Shown here: positions 1 to 11,401 of the stretch, in pieces
Position numbering within the stretch: the stretch's first letter is position 1
Layout: each line of letters opens with the position of its first letter
From: Sternotherus odoratus
Taxonomy: Eukaryota; Chordata; Testudines; Kinosternidae
Assembly: GCA_032164245.1 (NCBI GenBank)
Contig: JAVMKO010000001.1
Span: 20,125,603-20,189,602 of the forward strand
Length of the DNA: 64,000 nucleotides
Direction: 5' to 3'
Translations under genes and position numbers: made by a program
Notes under the pieces: model-generated
Databases searched by the model: none
What the model was told of the DNA's origin: nothing
Seen by the model: the letters and a program-made list of their open reading frames with translations, nothing else

Positions 1-878
1 GTGCTAGCAGAGCATGGCTGCAGAGGGCACTTGAGACGCCGCAACAAGCACCTCTGAGGGGAAAATTTCCAGCAACTATGTATAGGGTATGTGCACACTA
101 AGAGTAGAATGGACATGCGCAACGCATCTTGAAGAACAACACTTATGAGACACCCATTTTATCTAAGTATTCTGTGTTGTACACTAGGAGCTTGCTGAAA
201 ACTTTATTCTGACCTTCCAATGCCAAATTGTTTCACAATTGGCTTGAACTTTTATCTAGCTACCTAACTCCCTTTGAGTGCGTGTGGGGAGGGAAGGAGG
301 AGACAGACCCCGTTGGATAGGATTACCACAAGTAAGAAAAATATGTTCCGTACAACATAGTGAGCATGGAATTGAGCTCTGCTTTTTTTTCTTCTATAAA
401 CTGTAATGACCTAAACTATTCTGTAATCCTGAAAGACTTAGGCATGTGCTTAATGTGATGCATGGGTGGTCTAGTTAAAATAAATGGGGAAAAACTGCAT
501 GTGTCACATTAAGCAAATATATGTCTTTGAAAGAACTAGGCTTGTTCCATTTGAATGAGAAATTAAAAACAGTATGTGCATGTGTGCACTTTGGTACCTC
601 TAATGGAAATTATACTAGATGTCATCTGTATTCAAGTGTTTTTTGGTAGTTTCTACTGGAGAACCAGCACACCAATAGACCCTTTGATCTTTGCCAAGCC
701 CATTACAGTTGTCACCTGGAAGCAATAGGAATGAACTGGAAAATGTCATCTTGAATTTTCACTAGAATGGGAGAAAAGAGATTTCATGATGAAGGAAAGT
801 ATTCAGTAAAGCCTAAATGTTTGGAAAGTATTCAGAAAAGAGCTGCACGAACGAAATAGACCAGTAATAAAAAAGAGA
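1..878. other. Non-coding, no recognised repeat
   Basis: AT-rich sequence with stop codons in all frames. I see no repeat family, RNA gene or exon here. Confidence 0.5.
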
Positions 879-1030
879 TATTATCCCCATTTTACAGGTA
901 AGGAACTGTGATACAGAGCAATGATGTGACTTACCAAAGGTCGCACAAGAAGTCAGTGACAGAGCCTGCAATCAGATGTAGATCTCCTGATTCACAGTCC
1001 AGTATTTTAACCACAAGAGCATCCTTCCTG
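879..1030 (-). repeat. MIR / CORE-SINE relic
   Basis: The plus strand reads like the reverse complement of a MIR element. It begins with a 'TATCCCCATTTTACAGG' block, continues with a degraded 'cacagagcaatg...gtgactta-ccaaaggtc' block, and ends near 'ttttaaccacaagagcat', which corresponds to the tRNA-like 5' end. MIR is an ancient tRNA-derived SINE shared across amniotes. The small open frame at 908-1117 is a by-product of this repeat. Confidence 0.8.
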
Positions 1031-1269
1031 TCATTTTTAGGTTTTCCACCTAAAATAAAATGGTTGCACACCTTTCATTCTCTTACATATAAAAATCACT
1101 TTATTGCATATCTATAAACACATTATTGTGTACCTACAAATAGTTTTTGCCTATTTTTCATGTTCACGTCATCATTTGCCATGCAAATTATACTTAAGTT
1201 TAATTTCTCTTTAATTGTTTCAAAATAGATCTAGTAGTAATTACTACATATTTCTTGTTGTTTCACAAT

Positions 1270-1348
1270 ATAATTGTGAAATTCTATGACCTGTGTTAGA
1301 CAGGAGGTCAGACTAGATGACCACACCAGACACTTAAAATCTATGCAT
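1270..1348 (+). repeat. CR1 LINE, 3' end fragment
   Basis: Contains the 3'-terminal block of sauropsid CR1 ('caggaggtcagactagatga' followed by 'cttaaaatctatg'). It is heavily 5'-truncated, as most CR1 copies are. The middle is diverged, so this is an old copy. Confidence 0.75.
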
Positions 1349-2322
1349 CATTTTACTTAATTTCTCTTAAATTGTTTTGAAGTAGATCCAGCAGTAATTG
1401 CACATATTTCTTCTTGTTTGATAATATGGGCATGCATCTAATTAGGAAATGTAGTGCACACCTGTAAAGTCAACATGGACCAATGAATGTGCAACATGTT
1501 AGCACACTTTAGAAATCACATTTCTAGAGTGCACATTGCCCCAATGTGGCCAATCTCTTAGTGTAATTTTTCTTTATAATATATAATATATAATACACCA
1601 GCTCTTCAGTAGAGGTGCTCAGAATCCTCATGCAGACAATCCCCTCTTTCAGGAACTGTAGCCAAGATACCAATGTCTGCTTCCCAGAAAGCAATTCTAC
1701 CTCAAGAATTGTCTAGTTAAAGAGATTAAGACAGAGAGCAAATTCCCTTTCTGCTTGCAACAGCCCCACCCTCCAAAAAAGTCACAAAATCAGCAACAAT
1801 ACAAGCATTACTTCAGACATTATTCACATGCTAAGAAAAATAACTGGTAAGACACTGTGTAATAGCACCATCTGGTGACTTTCACCATAACAATACTTCA
1901 CATTTTATAGTATAAGTTTTAATACAAAGAATCACAAAGTGTCTTACAAACTGTGCATACCCAGGAATCATTTCACACAGCATCTGAGAGAGGAACGACA
2001 ACAGCTGAAGAGGACACAGCAACACTACACAACAATTTAGGATAGGAAATGAGGACTATTATATCCATGTGAAATTGAAGGTGGAATTTAGGTAGTAGAT
2101 ACGTAGCTACCCATAATGAATTTACGGTATGCAGAATGACAAGGTTGTTACCCCAACGTGGTGATGTCAATTACTTCATTTTATGTGTCCTCTGAAAAAT
2201 GCAGCTTCCAACCGAACTTTAAATACAATGATTTTGGGGTGATTTCCCTTATTGTTATTTTATCATTGTTCCTTATATGTGGGTGTCTTTCTTGCAGCAA
2301 ACGGGGAGAGGGAAAAACTGTA
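1349..2322. other. Non-coding, no recognised repeat
   Basis: AT-rich single-copy-like sequence. The short open frames on both strands around 1973-2358 have no recognisable protein features. Confidence 0.4.
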
Positions 2323-2434
2323 GGGCTGGATTCTGCCACCCTTACCCATTGTAAGTAGAACCCTCCTCATCTGATACCATTGGAGCTACATGGGAGTAAA
2401 GAACAAGTCACTGTGGGTAAGGTTGGAGGAATCT
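2323..2434. mobile_element. Palindromic MITE-like element
   Basis: The two ends are inverted copies. 'GGATTCTGCCACCCTTACCC' at the left pairs with 'GGGTAAGGTTGGAGGAATC' at the right, with mismatches. The whole unit folds as a long imperfect hairpin. I recognise it as a common sauropsid palindromic MITE type but cannot name the family with certainty. Confidence 0.6.
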
Positions 2435-2485
2435 CTCACTTAGAGTGTAGGGAAATGAGTCAAATTTTGACACACTTACATTTGT

Positions 2486-2550
2486 GAACAGTTACTCACC
2501 TGAAGAATTACATTTGAAGTCAATGGGACACTACATGAGTAACTGCTTAC
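2486..2550. mobile_element. Palindromic MITE-like fragment
   Basis: 'CAGTTACTCACCTG' at the left is an imperfect inverted match to 'CTACATGAGTAACTGC' at the right, around a 'gaagtcaatggga' centre. It is the same class of sequence as the element at 2323-2434. Confidence 0.5.
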
Positions 2551-4611
2551 TAATGCCAGTAAGAGATTTGTAATCTCTACTTCTGACTGCAAAACCACAG
2601 ATATCTCTGTATGGGGAGTCATCAATGGGCATAGTACCCAAAACTACTTTTAACTATTTTTAACTGATTGGATGTCAGTTTAGAATCTAGTTCTGAGGGT
2701 ATTATTGATTTTATGTTTTAGGACTTTTAAAATGTAACATTATTTAAATATTGACAGTGTCTAGCAGACCAGTAATACAAGCTGATCTAAATTTGTTATT
2801 TTCACCCCCAAATCCATTTTATTCCAGGCAGTGGTTTTAGGACACCCATAAACCTATCCATCCCTATCCAAACATAACAAAGTAACTTGATTTGAAAATA
2901 GCTATGTTTAATGCTGTTTGCCTTTCTTGTACAGCACCCTGAGTAGACATGCAAACTGATTTCTACACTAATAAAACCGAGTGGAAGAAATGATTGGGGA
3001 CCATTAACCTTTAGAACACTAAGAACTTAAGATCAAGGAATATTTTTGAGCTGCCTAGCAGAGCTTTGAAGCGACTGCCTTCATCCTTCATCTAAATTGA
3101 CTGCATTCATTTCCAAGGCTGATAAACTGTCAAGTGAATTATGAGATGTGGGCTTTGGGTTAATTTATAGAAATGCCCCTGCACAAATGCTGAGGAAATC
3201 CTGCACCTTTCCTTCGTCTGCTTATTGGCTTAAGCTCCTTCTAAAACGATCATACTTTCCCTCTAGTTCAGGCTCCCCATTTTGCAGCGACTCTTCGTTC
3301 TTGAAAAATAGCTTAGTACAATCCTAAAAGGCAGAGTTAGCTACAGCATGTGTTTGTGACTCTTACATAGGTCCTCTAGGGGTGGTCAAGTTGACTTACT
3401 AGATGCCTTAAATAAAATAGAAAAGAAAAGGTCAGAAGCTACCTGTCAAAGCAAGAGTTCAAAGGAAGAATACATGTTTTAACTTCCATTTCTTTTTTGG
3501 TGACTACCCAGATTTCAATTTATGCTTGTTTGGCTAGCAGAATTAAGAGAGAATCTGCTAGAAAAGCCCATACCAGTAAGTTAGTTTTGACTTTAATACT
3601 GCTGTCTGTTTCCCCACGTATTTGGTGTGTGTAATCTGGGATAGGTAATGTTTTGACTGACTCACTGAGAGATTATGTTGATTTCTGGATACATTTTAGA
3701 TTTCCATTGATTTTATTCTTCAAATATTCCCAATAATCGGGACTCAGATAGTATGGTGATGAGCACAGTGTAAAGAAATACATTGACAAAAAATAATGTA
3801 AATGCTGCATTGCTTTTCAGATAGATGAAGGCAAATTTCATTTTTGGCAGAAGCTATTCTATTCAAATTTCATTCTGTTCTATTTAGTTTCTTATGTTGC
3901 CCTCATCACCATTGTATCTTAGTGCCTAACATGTACAAACAGTATGGTTGATTGGGCCTCAGTTTCTGCATCACGAGCATCGCCTTTGTGGTAATGGCCA
4001 TGAAGTCCCGATAGCTGTGTTGGATATATCATTAAGCCCCTTAATGAATGCTTAATTAATACTGCTTCAGCCTCCCAAAACACTCCTGGATTTTGTGTGT
4101 AATGCATGGATACAGAGCAAAGGGTCAGGCAGCCTAAGGACATAGTGGCCAGTGGCTTTAGAAGGACTTACAGGGAAGATTAGGCAATGTGTACACTACG
4201 CAGTATGATCTCCTCCTAAAGCAGCCTAACTGAAACAGAAATGGCTTGTGTAAGTAAATGGTACTCAGAACACTGTTAACTCACTGTGTGCACTCAGGGT
4301 AAACACTTTTGCCAGTGGGGGAGCTCATAATAGTTGCACCATGCAGGAGGCTGCTAGTAGTGGGATCAAAAACAGAAGACCTGTAAAGTCAACAGGGTTA
4401 CTTCATATGGCCTGAAATTTGTAAGGTTGTTCATATCTCATCCTGTGAATCTCAAGACTCCTGCATGTAATTGTGGCTGCCCCAAGTCTGCACTGCCATT
4501 TGCCCCATGTGGTCAGAAGGAACAATGCAGTGGAATTAATAGTATTAAAAGGTTCACTGCTACCGTAGCAAACACAAATTGATATCTTCAGTTGCAACAT
4601 AAAGAAAACAC
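2551..4611. other. Mostly single-copy non-coding DNA
   Basis: I see no gene. A stretch near 4177-4330 ('aatgtgtacactacgcagta...') weakly resembles a decayed Harbinger-like MITE. The minus-strand open frame at 3919-4143 shows no domain or signal peptide and is probably chance. Confidence 0.4.
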
Positions 4612-4616
4612 AGTGT

Positions 4617-5414
4617 TGTCGTAAGTGTGAAGTGCCTTGGAGTGTTGTTTTACCTGTTAGGGGTAAACTGAGAGGGGGGGTGATGTCAGAGCAGCCCACC
4701 TCGAGGAAGAACCAGGAAGTCAGAGTTCAGTTCCCCCGGAGCTTTGGGCAAGCTCAACCTTTTTTTCCAGCTATGGAAGCTCTTCTCCCCCCCCCCCTAG
4801 CTTTGGGAGAGATGGATCACCCTTCTATCTTTAAAATTAGATTAACTGTGAGTAGCCTATTGATCTCATAAGATGTACCTGATTAGAGTGTCACTAGTCT
4901 TCTCAGAGGGCTGGGTTAGGAAGCTTTATATCTGTAAAGTTGTCTTAGTGTAAGTTTCCTCTTTTCTTTATTAAACCTTTTTTGTTATAAAGAGTGTTTG
5001 GTTATTTTCATAAAGGAATCCTAGCATTGGATTGGGCAGCTCATGGTTAGTGAGCCTGGGTATCTGAGTCTCTCTCCTAAGAGCAGGGGGGGAGGGGTGG
5101 TGGCTCGGAGATTGAATCTTATCTCTCCCAGTACAAGAGGAAAGTGGGGGAGGAGTGAAGCAGTCTGTGAGTGTCCCGATTTCTCAGGGAGAGAGAGGGG
5201 AAGTTTGGGGTGTTCATGTACCCCTTCCAGGGTCTTTGAGATTTATATGAATGGTGGCAGCGGTACCCCAATTTCCCAACTGGTGAAGTGTGGGGCTTTG
5301 AGGGGAGAAAGGAATTAACTTAGGCTGGAAAGCAGCTTGCAGTTAAGGGTCATAGAAGAGACCCCTCACTTGAACCCCAGTGTTCAGAGTGAGAGGAGGT
5401 TCTCTCTTTTCACA
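4617..5414 (+). mobile_element. Solo LTR, family C (plus orientation)
   Basis: A 798-bp unit starts with TGTCGTAAG and ends with TTTTCACA, giving the TG...CA ends of an LTR. It is flanked by a perfect 5-bp target-site duplication, AGTGT, at 4612-4616 and 5415-5419. A polyadenylation signal ATTAAA lies at 4970-4975. Aligned by eye, it matches the reverse complement of the 34221-34994 element across several blocks, including the start ('GTGAAGTGCCTT', 'TTTTACCTGTTA') and a later 'GGTGGCAGCG...CCCAACTGG' block. No internal retroviral region follows, so it is a solo LTR left by recombination. Open frames inside it (4632-4871, 5043-5318) are not genes. Confidence 0.85.
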
Positions 5415-5419
5415 AGTGT

Positions 5420-6266
5420 ATATTGATAGGGTGGTGGTTGTTCCTTCTTCAGGGTATCCTGTGTCAAAGGGATAGTTATTCTAAAACTATCTCTTTAGTT
5501 TCTTTGATAGCTATCACACACAAATTGCAGGGTAAAATTTTGCAGTAGTGGGAATTCTGATGGCAGTTTTCCAGGAACACAACAGCTACCCCCAGTTTGC
5601 AAATACATATATACAGTTATATAAATATACATTGATTTAGTGTCAATTCCCCTTGCTCACACTCTTATTATATTTAAAATAAAATATTTGACATTTTTGA
5701 ATGACTGAAATATTTTATAACCATTAAGGACATTTGCTGCCTTACCCTCCTCCTTTATTACCTTCTCTCTTGTAATCTCATTCTTTGTCCCTATAATTTT
5801 CTGTATTTTCTTCATTTTATTTTCTCTCCTTTTTCTCTCTATCCTTTTCATCCTCCACCTCCTGAGCTCCATTTAAGATGCCTCCTGAATTAGTGTGGGA
5901 CTCTGTTCCAGAATGTCTTCGCTTTCCAGCATGTTGGATGTTCCCACCAATAAAGGCCTCATTATGTTTTCATAATAGTTCCTCCGAGAATTGTGGTGAT
6001 TCATAATCAATTTATACTTCATTGCAATTCCAATAATCATAAATAGGCACCATATATGAGAAGCATTTTGAGATATTTGAATGGCGAAAGCCATACAGTG
6101 TATTTATTATTATTATATTTTGTGATTATGAACTCCACTGATATAGTTTAAGGAATTTTAAACTATGTTTGCCAGACATCTTGGATCAAAAAACTGAGAA
6201 GGTTGGCCAGGAGAAGGGATTATCTTTCAGTTCAATCACAGAATTGGAGTTCAGAAAATCAAATTC
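5420..6266. other. Non-coding, AT-rich
   Basis: Contains pyrimidine-rich and TTATT-rich stretches. The lysine/arginine-rich minus-strand frame at 5657-5872 comes from the pyrimidine bias and is not supported as a gene. Confidence 0.4.
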
Positions 6267-6415
6267 GTTGGGTGATCCTGGGCAAGTCACTTACTCTCCT
6301 TGAGCTTTAGTTTCCTGACCTATACAATAGGTTTGATAATACTTCTATACTCTGCAAGAGCATTCTGAAGTTTAACTCAATAGTGTCCATAAATAGCATT
6401 GTAATCCTTGGTTAG
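6267..6415 (+). repeat. MIR / CORE-SINE relic
   Basis: Carries the MIR core in plus orientation: 'GATCCTGGGCAAGTCACTTA' followed by 'gctttagtttcctgacctatacaatagg', corresponding to the consensus blocks 'TTGGGCAAGTCACTT' and 'CTCAGTTTCCTCATCTGTAAAATGGG'. Confidence 0.85.
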
Positions 6416-6601
6416 AAGGCTTGAAATACAAAATATGTATTTAGGTTCCTGTCCTGCAAAGAGAACTACATGGGCAGATCCCACATAGAGTACTTTTGAC
6501 TTCAGTTTAGACATAGACATGTGCCTGCAGAGAGCTCATTTCAGGATCAACGAGGAGTCCAGTGGCACCTTAAAGACTAACAAATTTATTTGGGCATAAC
6601 A

Positions 6602-6636
6602 TTTCTTGGGTAAAACCCCCCACTTCTTCAGAGGCA
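6602..6636 (-). ncRNA. Hammerhead-like core, PLE-1 left arm (decayed)
   Basis: On the minus strand CTGAAGA (TCTTCAG at 6625-6631 on plus) is followed by an AGTGGG...CCCA hairpin and GAAA (6602-6605). Hammerhead position 7 tolerates any base, so CUGAAGA is an acceptable core. The base after stem II has changed, so activity is doubtful. Confidence 0.45.
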
Positions 6637-7302
6637 TGGAGTGAAAATTACAAATGCAGGCTTAAATATACTGACACATAAAGAGAAGGGAGTTACCTTA
6701 CAAGTGGAGAACCAATGTTGACAGGGCCAATTCAGCCAGGGTAGAAGTGGTCCATTCCCAATAACTGATGAAGAGGTGTCAATACCAAGAGGGGGAAAAT
6801 GGCATTTGTAGTGAGCCAGCCATTCCCAGTCCATATTGAACCCCAAATTAATGGTATTAAGTTTGTAAGTGAATTGTAGCTGTGCGGTTTCTCTTTGAAG
6901 TCTACTTTTGAAGTTCTTTTGATGAAGTATGGCCTCTTTTAAATCTGTTATAGAATGTCCAGGGAGATTGAAGTGTTTTCCTACTGGCTTTTGTCCATTT
7001 ATTCTTTTACGTAGAGACTGTCTGATTTGGCCAAAGTACATGGCAGAGGGGCCTTGCTGACATATTATGGCATATATCACATTAGTAGATGTACAGGTGA
7101 ATTAGCCCCTGAAGTTGTGGTTCATGTGGTTGGGTCCTCTGGTGTTGCTACAGTAAATATGGGCATAGAGTAGGCAACAGGGTTTGTTACAGAGATTGGT
7201 CCCTGGGTAAGTGTTTCTGTTTTGTGATGTGTAGTTGCTGGTGAGTATTTGCATCAGCTGGGGGGTTGTCTGTCTGTAAGCGAGGACTGGCCTGCCTCTC
7301 AA
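6628..7302 (-). pseudogene. PLE-1 GIY-YIG endonuclease fragment
   Basis: One minus-strand frame from 7302 to 6628 is broken by a single in-frame TAA at 7102-7104, where the copy at about 46790 has a serine codon. Upstream of the stop lies the cysteine-containing linker (NTYPGTNLCNKPCC). Downstream lies the GIY-YIG domain: IYAIICQQG...MYFGQ stands for the family's 'IYAIMCQQCP...YIGQTGQ', followed by LRKRING, KPVGKHFNLPGHSITDL and LQRETAQLQF. About ten residues between RING and QKPVG, present in the 46.8-kb copy, are deleted. In PLEs this endonuclease nicks the target to prime reverse transcription. Confidence 0.85.
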
Positions 7303-7369
7303 GGTCTGTGAGAGTGAGGGATCGCTTTCCAGGATAGGTTGTAGATCTTGATGATGTGCTGGAGAGGTG

Positions 7370-8105
7370 TTAGCTTGGGGCTGTATGTGGTGGCAGTGGT
7401 GTTCTGTTATTTTCCTTGTTAGCCCTGTCCTGTAGTAGATGACTTCTGGGTACCCGTGTCACTCTGTCAATCTGTTTCCTCACTTCCCCGGGTGGGTATT
7501 GTAGTTTTAAGAATGCTTGATAAAGATCTTGTAGGTGTTTGCCAGAGGGATTGGAGCAAATTCGGTTGTATCTTAGGACTTGGCTATAGACAATGGATTG
7601 TGTGATGTGTCCTGAATGGAAGCTGGATGCATTTAGGTAAGTATAGCAGTCACTAGGTTTCTGATATAGGGTGATGATTATGTGACCATCACTTATTTGC
7701 ACTGTAGTGTCCAGGAAATTGATCTTTTGTTTGGACTGGTCTGGGCTGAGGTTGATGGTGGGTGGAAATTTGTTGAAATCCAGGTGGAATTCTTCAAGGA
7801 CCTCTTTCCCGTGATTCCATATGATGAAGATGTCCTCAATGTAGTGCAAGTATTGGAGAGGCTCTAGAGGCCGAGAGCTGAGAAAGCATTGTTCTAAGTC
7901 GACCATAAAAATGTTGGAATACTGTGGGGCCGTGTGGGTACCCATAGACTGACTTGAAGGTATAAATAGTCCCCAAATCTGAAATGGTTGTGGGTGAGGA
8001 TAAAGTTCAGTCATCAGGTGTGCTGTGGTCTCATCAGGGATGCTGTTCCTTACTGTTTGTAATCCACCCTCATGTGGAACACTTCAGTCTCCCTGGACAT
8101 TCTAT
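7370..8105 (-). pseudogene. PLE-1 reverse transcriptase fragment
   Basis: Minus-strand frame, 214 codons from the Met at 8014; similarity continues upstream to about 8105. The fragment covers the C-terminal half of a PLE reverse transcriptase. MGTHTAPQYSNIFM (residues 24-37) matches the 'MGT-x-x-AP-x-x-ANLFM' block. YIEDIFIIW (58-66) is the catalytic YxDD block, here with Glu for the first Asp. INFLDTTV (98-105) and LYQKPSD (116-122) follow in family order. The fingers domain and N-terminus are missing, and the frame shifts relative to the endonuclease part downstream (7369-7303). The Asp-to-Glu change and the truncation argue that it is inactive. It belongs to the endonuclease-bearing PLE class. 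Confidence 0.85.
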
Positions 8106-8408
8106 AATTGATTTATAGGTAGCGATACTTTAACAAAAATACTTCAAAGACAGTCTTCAAAGAGAAATGCAGAGCTACAATTCATTTGCAAATTTAACAC
8201 CATTAATTTGGGCTTGAATAGGGACTAGGAATGGCTGGCTCACTACAAAAGCAATTTTCCCTCTTTTGGTATTGATACCTCCTCATCAATTATTGGGAAT
8301 GGACCACATCTACCCTGATTGAATTCGCCCTGTTAACACTGATTTTCAGGAAGAGCCTTCTCTTCATGTCTAAGTATATTTATGCTTGCATCTATAATTT
8401 TCACTCCA

Positions 8409-8455
8409 TGCATCTGAAGAAGTGGGGTTTTTTTACCCACGAAAGCTTTTGCCCA
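8409..8455 (+). ncRNA. Hammerhead-ribozyme-like core, PLE-1 right arm
   Basis: CTGAAGA (8414-8420), a hairpin 'GTGGGGT...ACCCAC', then GAAA (8441-8444), GC-loop-GC and a following TH-type site fit the order conserved strand 1 - stem II - GAAA - short stem III. Hammerhead motifs are known from PLE terminal repeats. Stem I pairing is not convincing here. Confidence 0.5.
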
Positions 8456-8799
8456 AATAAATCTGTTAGTCTTTAAGGTGCCACCAGACTCCTTGTTGTT
8501 TTTGTGGATACAGACTAAAATGGCTACCCCTCTGATATTTGACACATTTCAGGATCAGGTTCATAGGGTTGTCCACGCCAGAAACATTTGAACCAATGTA
8601 ACTATAAGTTACACTACAGTAAAACGCTTAATAGAGCTACAGCAATATAAAGCAGAGTTTACACTAATACCACTTAATCTCATAAATTATTGGAATGAAT
8701 CACACAGACCACCCCTTCATGTTGGTGCAGTAAATTGAAATTTAGGGGTTGCATCAGTACTTATACCAATGAAAGCCACTATGCTTTGCATAGACAGGA

Positions 8800-8912
8800 C
8801 ATGAGCTTGTAAACTCCTTACTGTAGGATCTGTTTCTTCTCTGTTTTTGGTATAGCACTAAGTGTCATATCAATTCTTAATAAACAGTATATAATAATAA
8901 AAATTATTACCA
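8800..8912 (+). repeat. MIR-like SINE 3' tail
   Basis: 'TGAGCTTGTAAACTCCTTACTG', 'gtatagcactaagtgtcat' and a terminal run of TAATAA triplets correspond to the 3' tail of a widespread amniote MIR-type SINE ('...TACAGCGCCTAGCAC...', ending in AATAATAATAA). The exact family is uncertain. Confidence 0.5.
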
Positions 8913-10540
8913 AATGTAACAGGGTCAAGACTGGCCACTCAAACCCTGCTTATTGTATTTATATATTTATTTGTAATTCCCTACTTATGGAAGGTATATT
9001 GGAGTTATAAAGAATTCAGTTGTCTAATTAGGAAGAAAATGAGGAAAGGGGCTGAATATTTATTCCAGAGTTACAGTATACAGTATTTAAAATGCATGCA
9101 AGGCTAGAGCCTTACTTCCTAATTACTTAGTTCCTAATTACTTAGTTCCTGTCACTTCTCATTAACATGTAAATTGTGTTATGCACATAGTAAAGGTGGA
9201 GTAAAATATGTCCTGAGGGATGGGGGCATACTGAAAAATTGCTTTGGGCAGTCTGGTGATGCAAGTGTTTCACTTGTAGCTCATCTGTATTCCAGTCCTA
9301 TGGGAGTCTCCATGTACGAGATTTGAGGCAATCATATTTTATTTTTTCTGGGATGGAGTGGTTGTTACATTTAAAATTGATCTGCAGGATTCAAATCATT
9401 TGTTAAGGAATTAACATACAAAGTTGGTGCCTATCAAACAGACTGGAATGGGAGCGAAAAATATGTCTGTAGAACAATTTTATTCACTATTATTTAAAAA
9501 TATTAGATAATTGTCCTACAAATAAAATATTATAATTAATAGTGTTTTAATTGACAACAGTCCATCCTAAAAAATGCTCTCGATATGAATTATATAAAAA
9601 CAAGGCAACACAGCCTGATAACATTGAAAGCATGTAGAATTAATTGTTAGTTAAATAATTTTAAGCTAGAGATGACTGAATTCTATTCACTTGCCTGTCT
9701 TTTAATATTTTGCCTTAATAGCTGTAAGAATACTTGTTTGGAAAACTGTATAATTGATGTCATAATATTTATCACTTTCATTTCACTTCACGGCTTCAGC
9801 ACACTCTAGAGACATTAATGTCATCAGGTTTGTACAATTTTCTTTAGATAACTAGTTTATAGATTTTCCCCGACTTTTAATTTACTTGCCTAACAGTGGC
9901 TGTGTTGTGCACAGAAGGGCATCATATTTCTCAGTGTTCATATCTGAATGCCTTCTCCATGCTGGGAAAAGATAATCATATTAGTTACCATTTTCCCTCT
10001 GACAACGCCTTAGCAGTGTGTCTGGCCTGGAAGGGTGAAGATGTGAGCTTCTTCTGAAGTCAAGTATTACTGTGCTGCATATATTAAAAATGTATGGGAT
10101 GAAGGAAATAATATATGGGGGTTGATGAGCAATCATTATCCCTTCTATCCAACATGATCAGATGTCTTGATTTGTTCAGATATCATTGATTTCTGTGGCC
10201 CTTCTCCGGTGAATTATCAAAAAGCTAGGGCATTTAGCTTTGTTCGTTCTAACTGTCCAGTTTTCTGAGCTCTATCCCACCCAAATCCCCACGGTCTCCA
10301 TAGAAGTAAAGGATGCTTGGTGCACTAGTATGTCACATATGTCCATTGTATTTTCCACCAGAGTATGGCAGGAAAAGTGACAATATTTGTCTGGAGTCTG
10401 AATCTGACATGATCAGAGTCAGAGATGTTGGTAAAATTGCAAGCTTGAGTCAGTAGGAGGATAGTGGTGGCATCACCAGTGATGGTGAAAGGGAGGAGAT
10501 GAAAGGTGAGAAGTTCAGTTTTTGGCGTGTTTATTTAAGA
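8913..10540. other. Mostly single-copy AT-rich DNA
   Basis: No gene seen. A short direct duplication ('TTCCTAATTACTTAG', about 9116-9150) is present. The 9470-9990 part is rich in TAATTA and AATTAATT homeodomain-type words, which might reflect conserved non-coding sequence or simple AT bias. Confidence 0.35.
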
Positions 10541-11050
10541 AGGTGTCAGGGCAGCCCCGAGGAGAGATGAGTCTGCCAATTGTCCCATTTCCTGTGATAC
10601 ACATTTCCACAGCGCAGACATATCCTCATATATCCAGCTGGGCTGGGTATAAGAGCTGTAATTGCTCTTCCTATCCACTAGGGGACTCCAGTTGCACTTG
10701 TGCTGTAGAGTAAGTCCTCCAGGAGTGGTAGAGATGACCCTGCCCACTAGCCTCTCAAAGAAACCCAAGGCAACTGAAAGCTCCCACCAAGCCAACAGAC
10801 CCCTCAGAAGACACACATTCACTTATCTCAGCACCCTTCTCTTAGCTACAGCCATAGCCTCATCTTCCAGATTATCAAGCTCCTGCTCACCCAGACAGTC
10901 TCCAGACAGACCCTAGTTACCCAAACCAGGATTCCAGACACCTATCCCTGACACCATCTGACTGCACCCAGCTACCCCCAGACAGTCCAACCCGGCTACC
11001 CATCAGAGAGCACTCTTCCCACAGGCATATCCAGGACCACCAAGTTTTGC
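10541..11050. other. GC-richer block, possible old LTR or unclassified repeat
   Basis: Composition changes abruptly from the AT-rich surroundings. It has a TGTCAGG start at 10544, a TATA-like 'GGTATAAGAGC' at about 10645, and C-rich downstream sequence without long open frames. I found no matching target-site duplication and cannot name a family. Confidence 0.3.
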
Positions 11051-11401
11051 GCACATCCATATTCTATATCTACTACTGCTTAGGGTGTAACAAATGTTAG
11101 CTGAAGTTTAGAGTTTTATGGTAATTAGCTAATTAAATAATTTGCATAGAATGTCACACAGGGCTGCATAAAACATGGTAGAATCTAGGAAGTAGCAGAG
11201 AGGCATGAAGAGATGCAAAGCGGGATGGGGTAGAAAAGTAGATTTGAGAGTCTTCATTTTAGAAATAAGAGACATGGGGAGATTAAAGGCAGTCAGATGA
11301 AAATATTAGGGGGAGTAAAGGAAGGGGTAAAAACCGGAACTCTGGGGAACTCCAACTGAGAGGCAGAGGGGGGGAAAAGATGACGTGTGGTTCGGTATTT
11401 G

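Larger units (their letters stand above)
6550..8544 (-). mobile_element. Penelope-like element PLE-1 with inverted 5' arm
   Basis: A 1,995-bp insertion lies between a perfect 13-bp duplication CATTTCAGGATCA (6537-6549 and 8545-8557). The body, 6550 to about 8105, runs on the minus strand from a reverse transcriptase relic (7370-8105) through a GIY-YIG endonuclease relic (6628-7302) to the terminal block at 6550-6640. From about 8130 to 8544 a second copy of the element's 3' region lies on the plus strand: the C-terminal endonuclease codons (8150-8250), the 3' untranslated part, and the terminal block ending near 8544. The copy is therefore head-to-head, with inverted 3' ends at both sides. 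PLEs are known to carry direct or inverted terminal repeats of this kind. It is 5'-truncated and cannot encode a full protein. Confidence 0.88.

Noticed and set aside
4632..5318. Two plus-strand small open frames as genes
   Set aside because: Both lie inside a solo LTR delimited by AGTGT duplications.
5657..5872. Basic 71-codon minus-strand frame
   Set aside because: Lys/Arg/Glu-rich translation of a pyrimidine-biased stretch, without homology I recognise.
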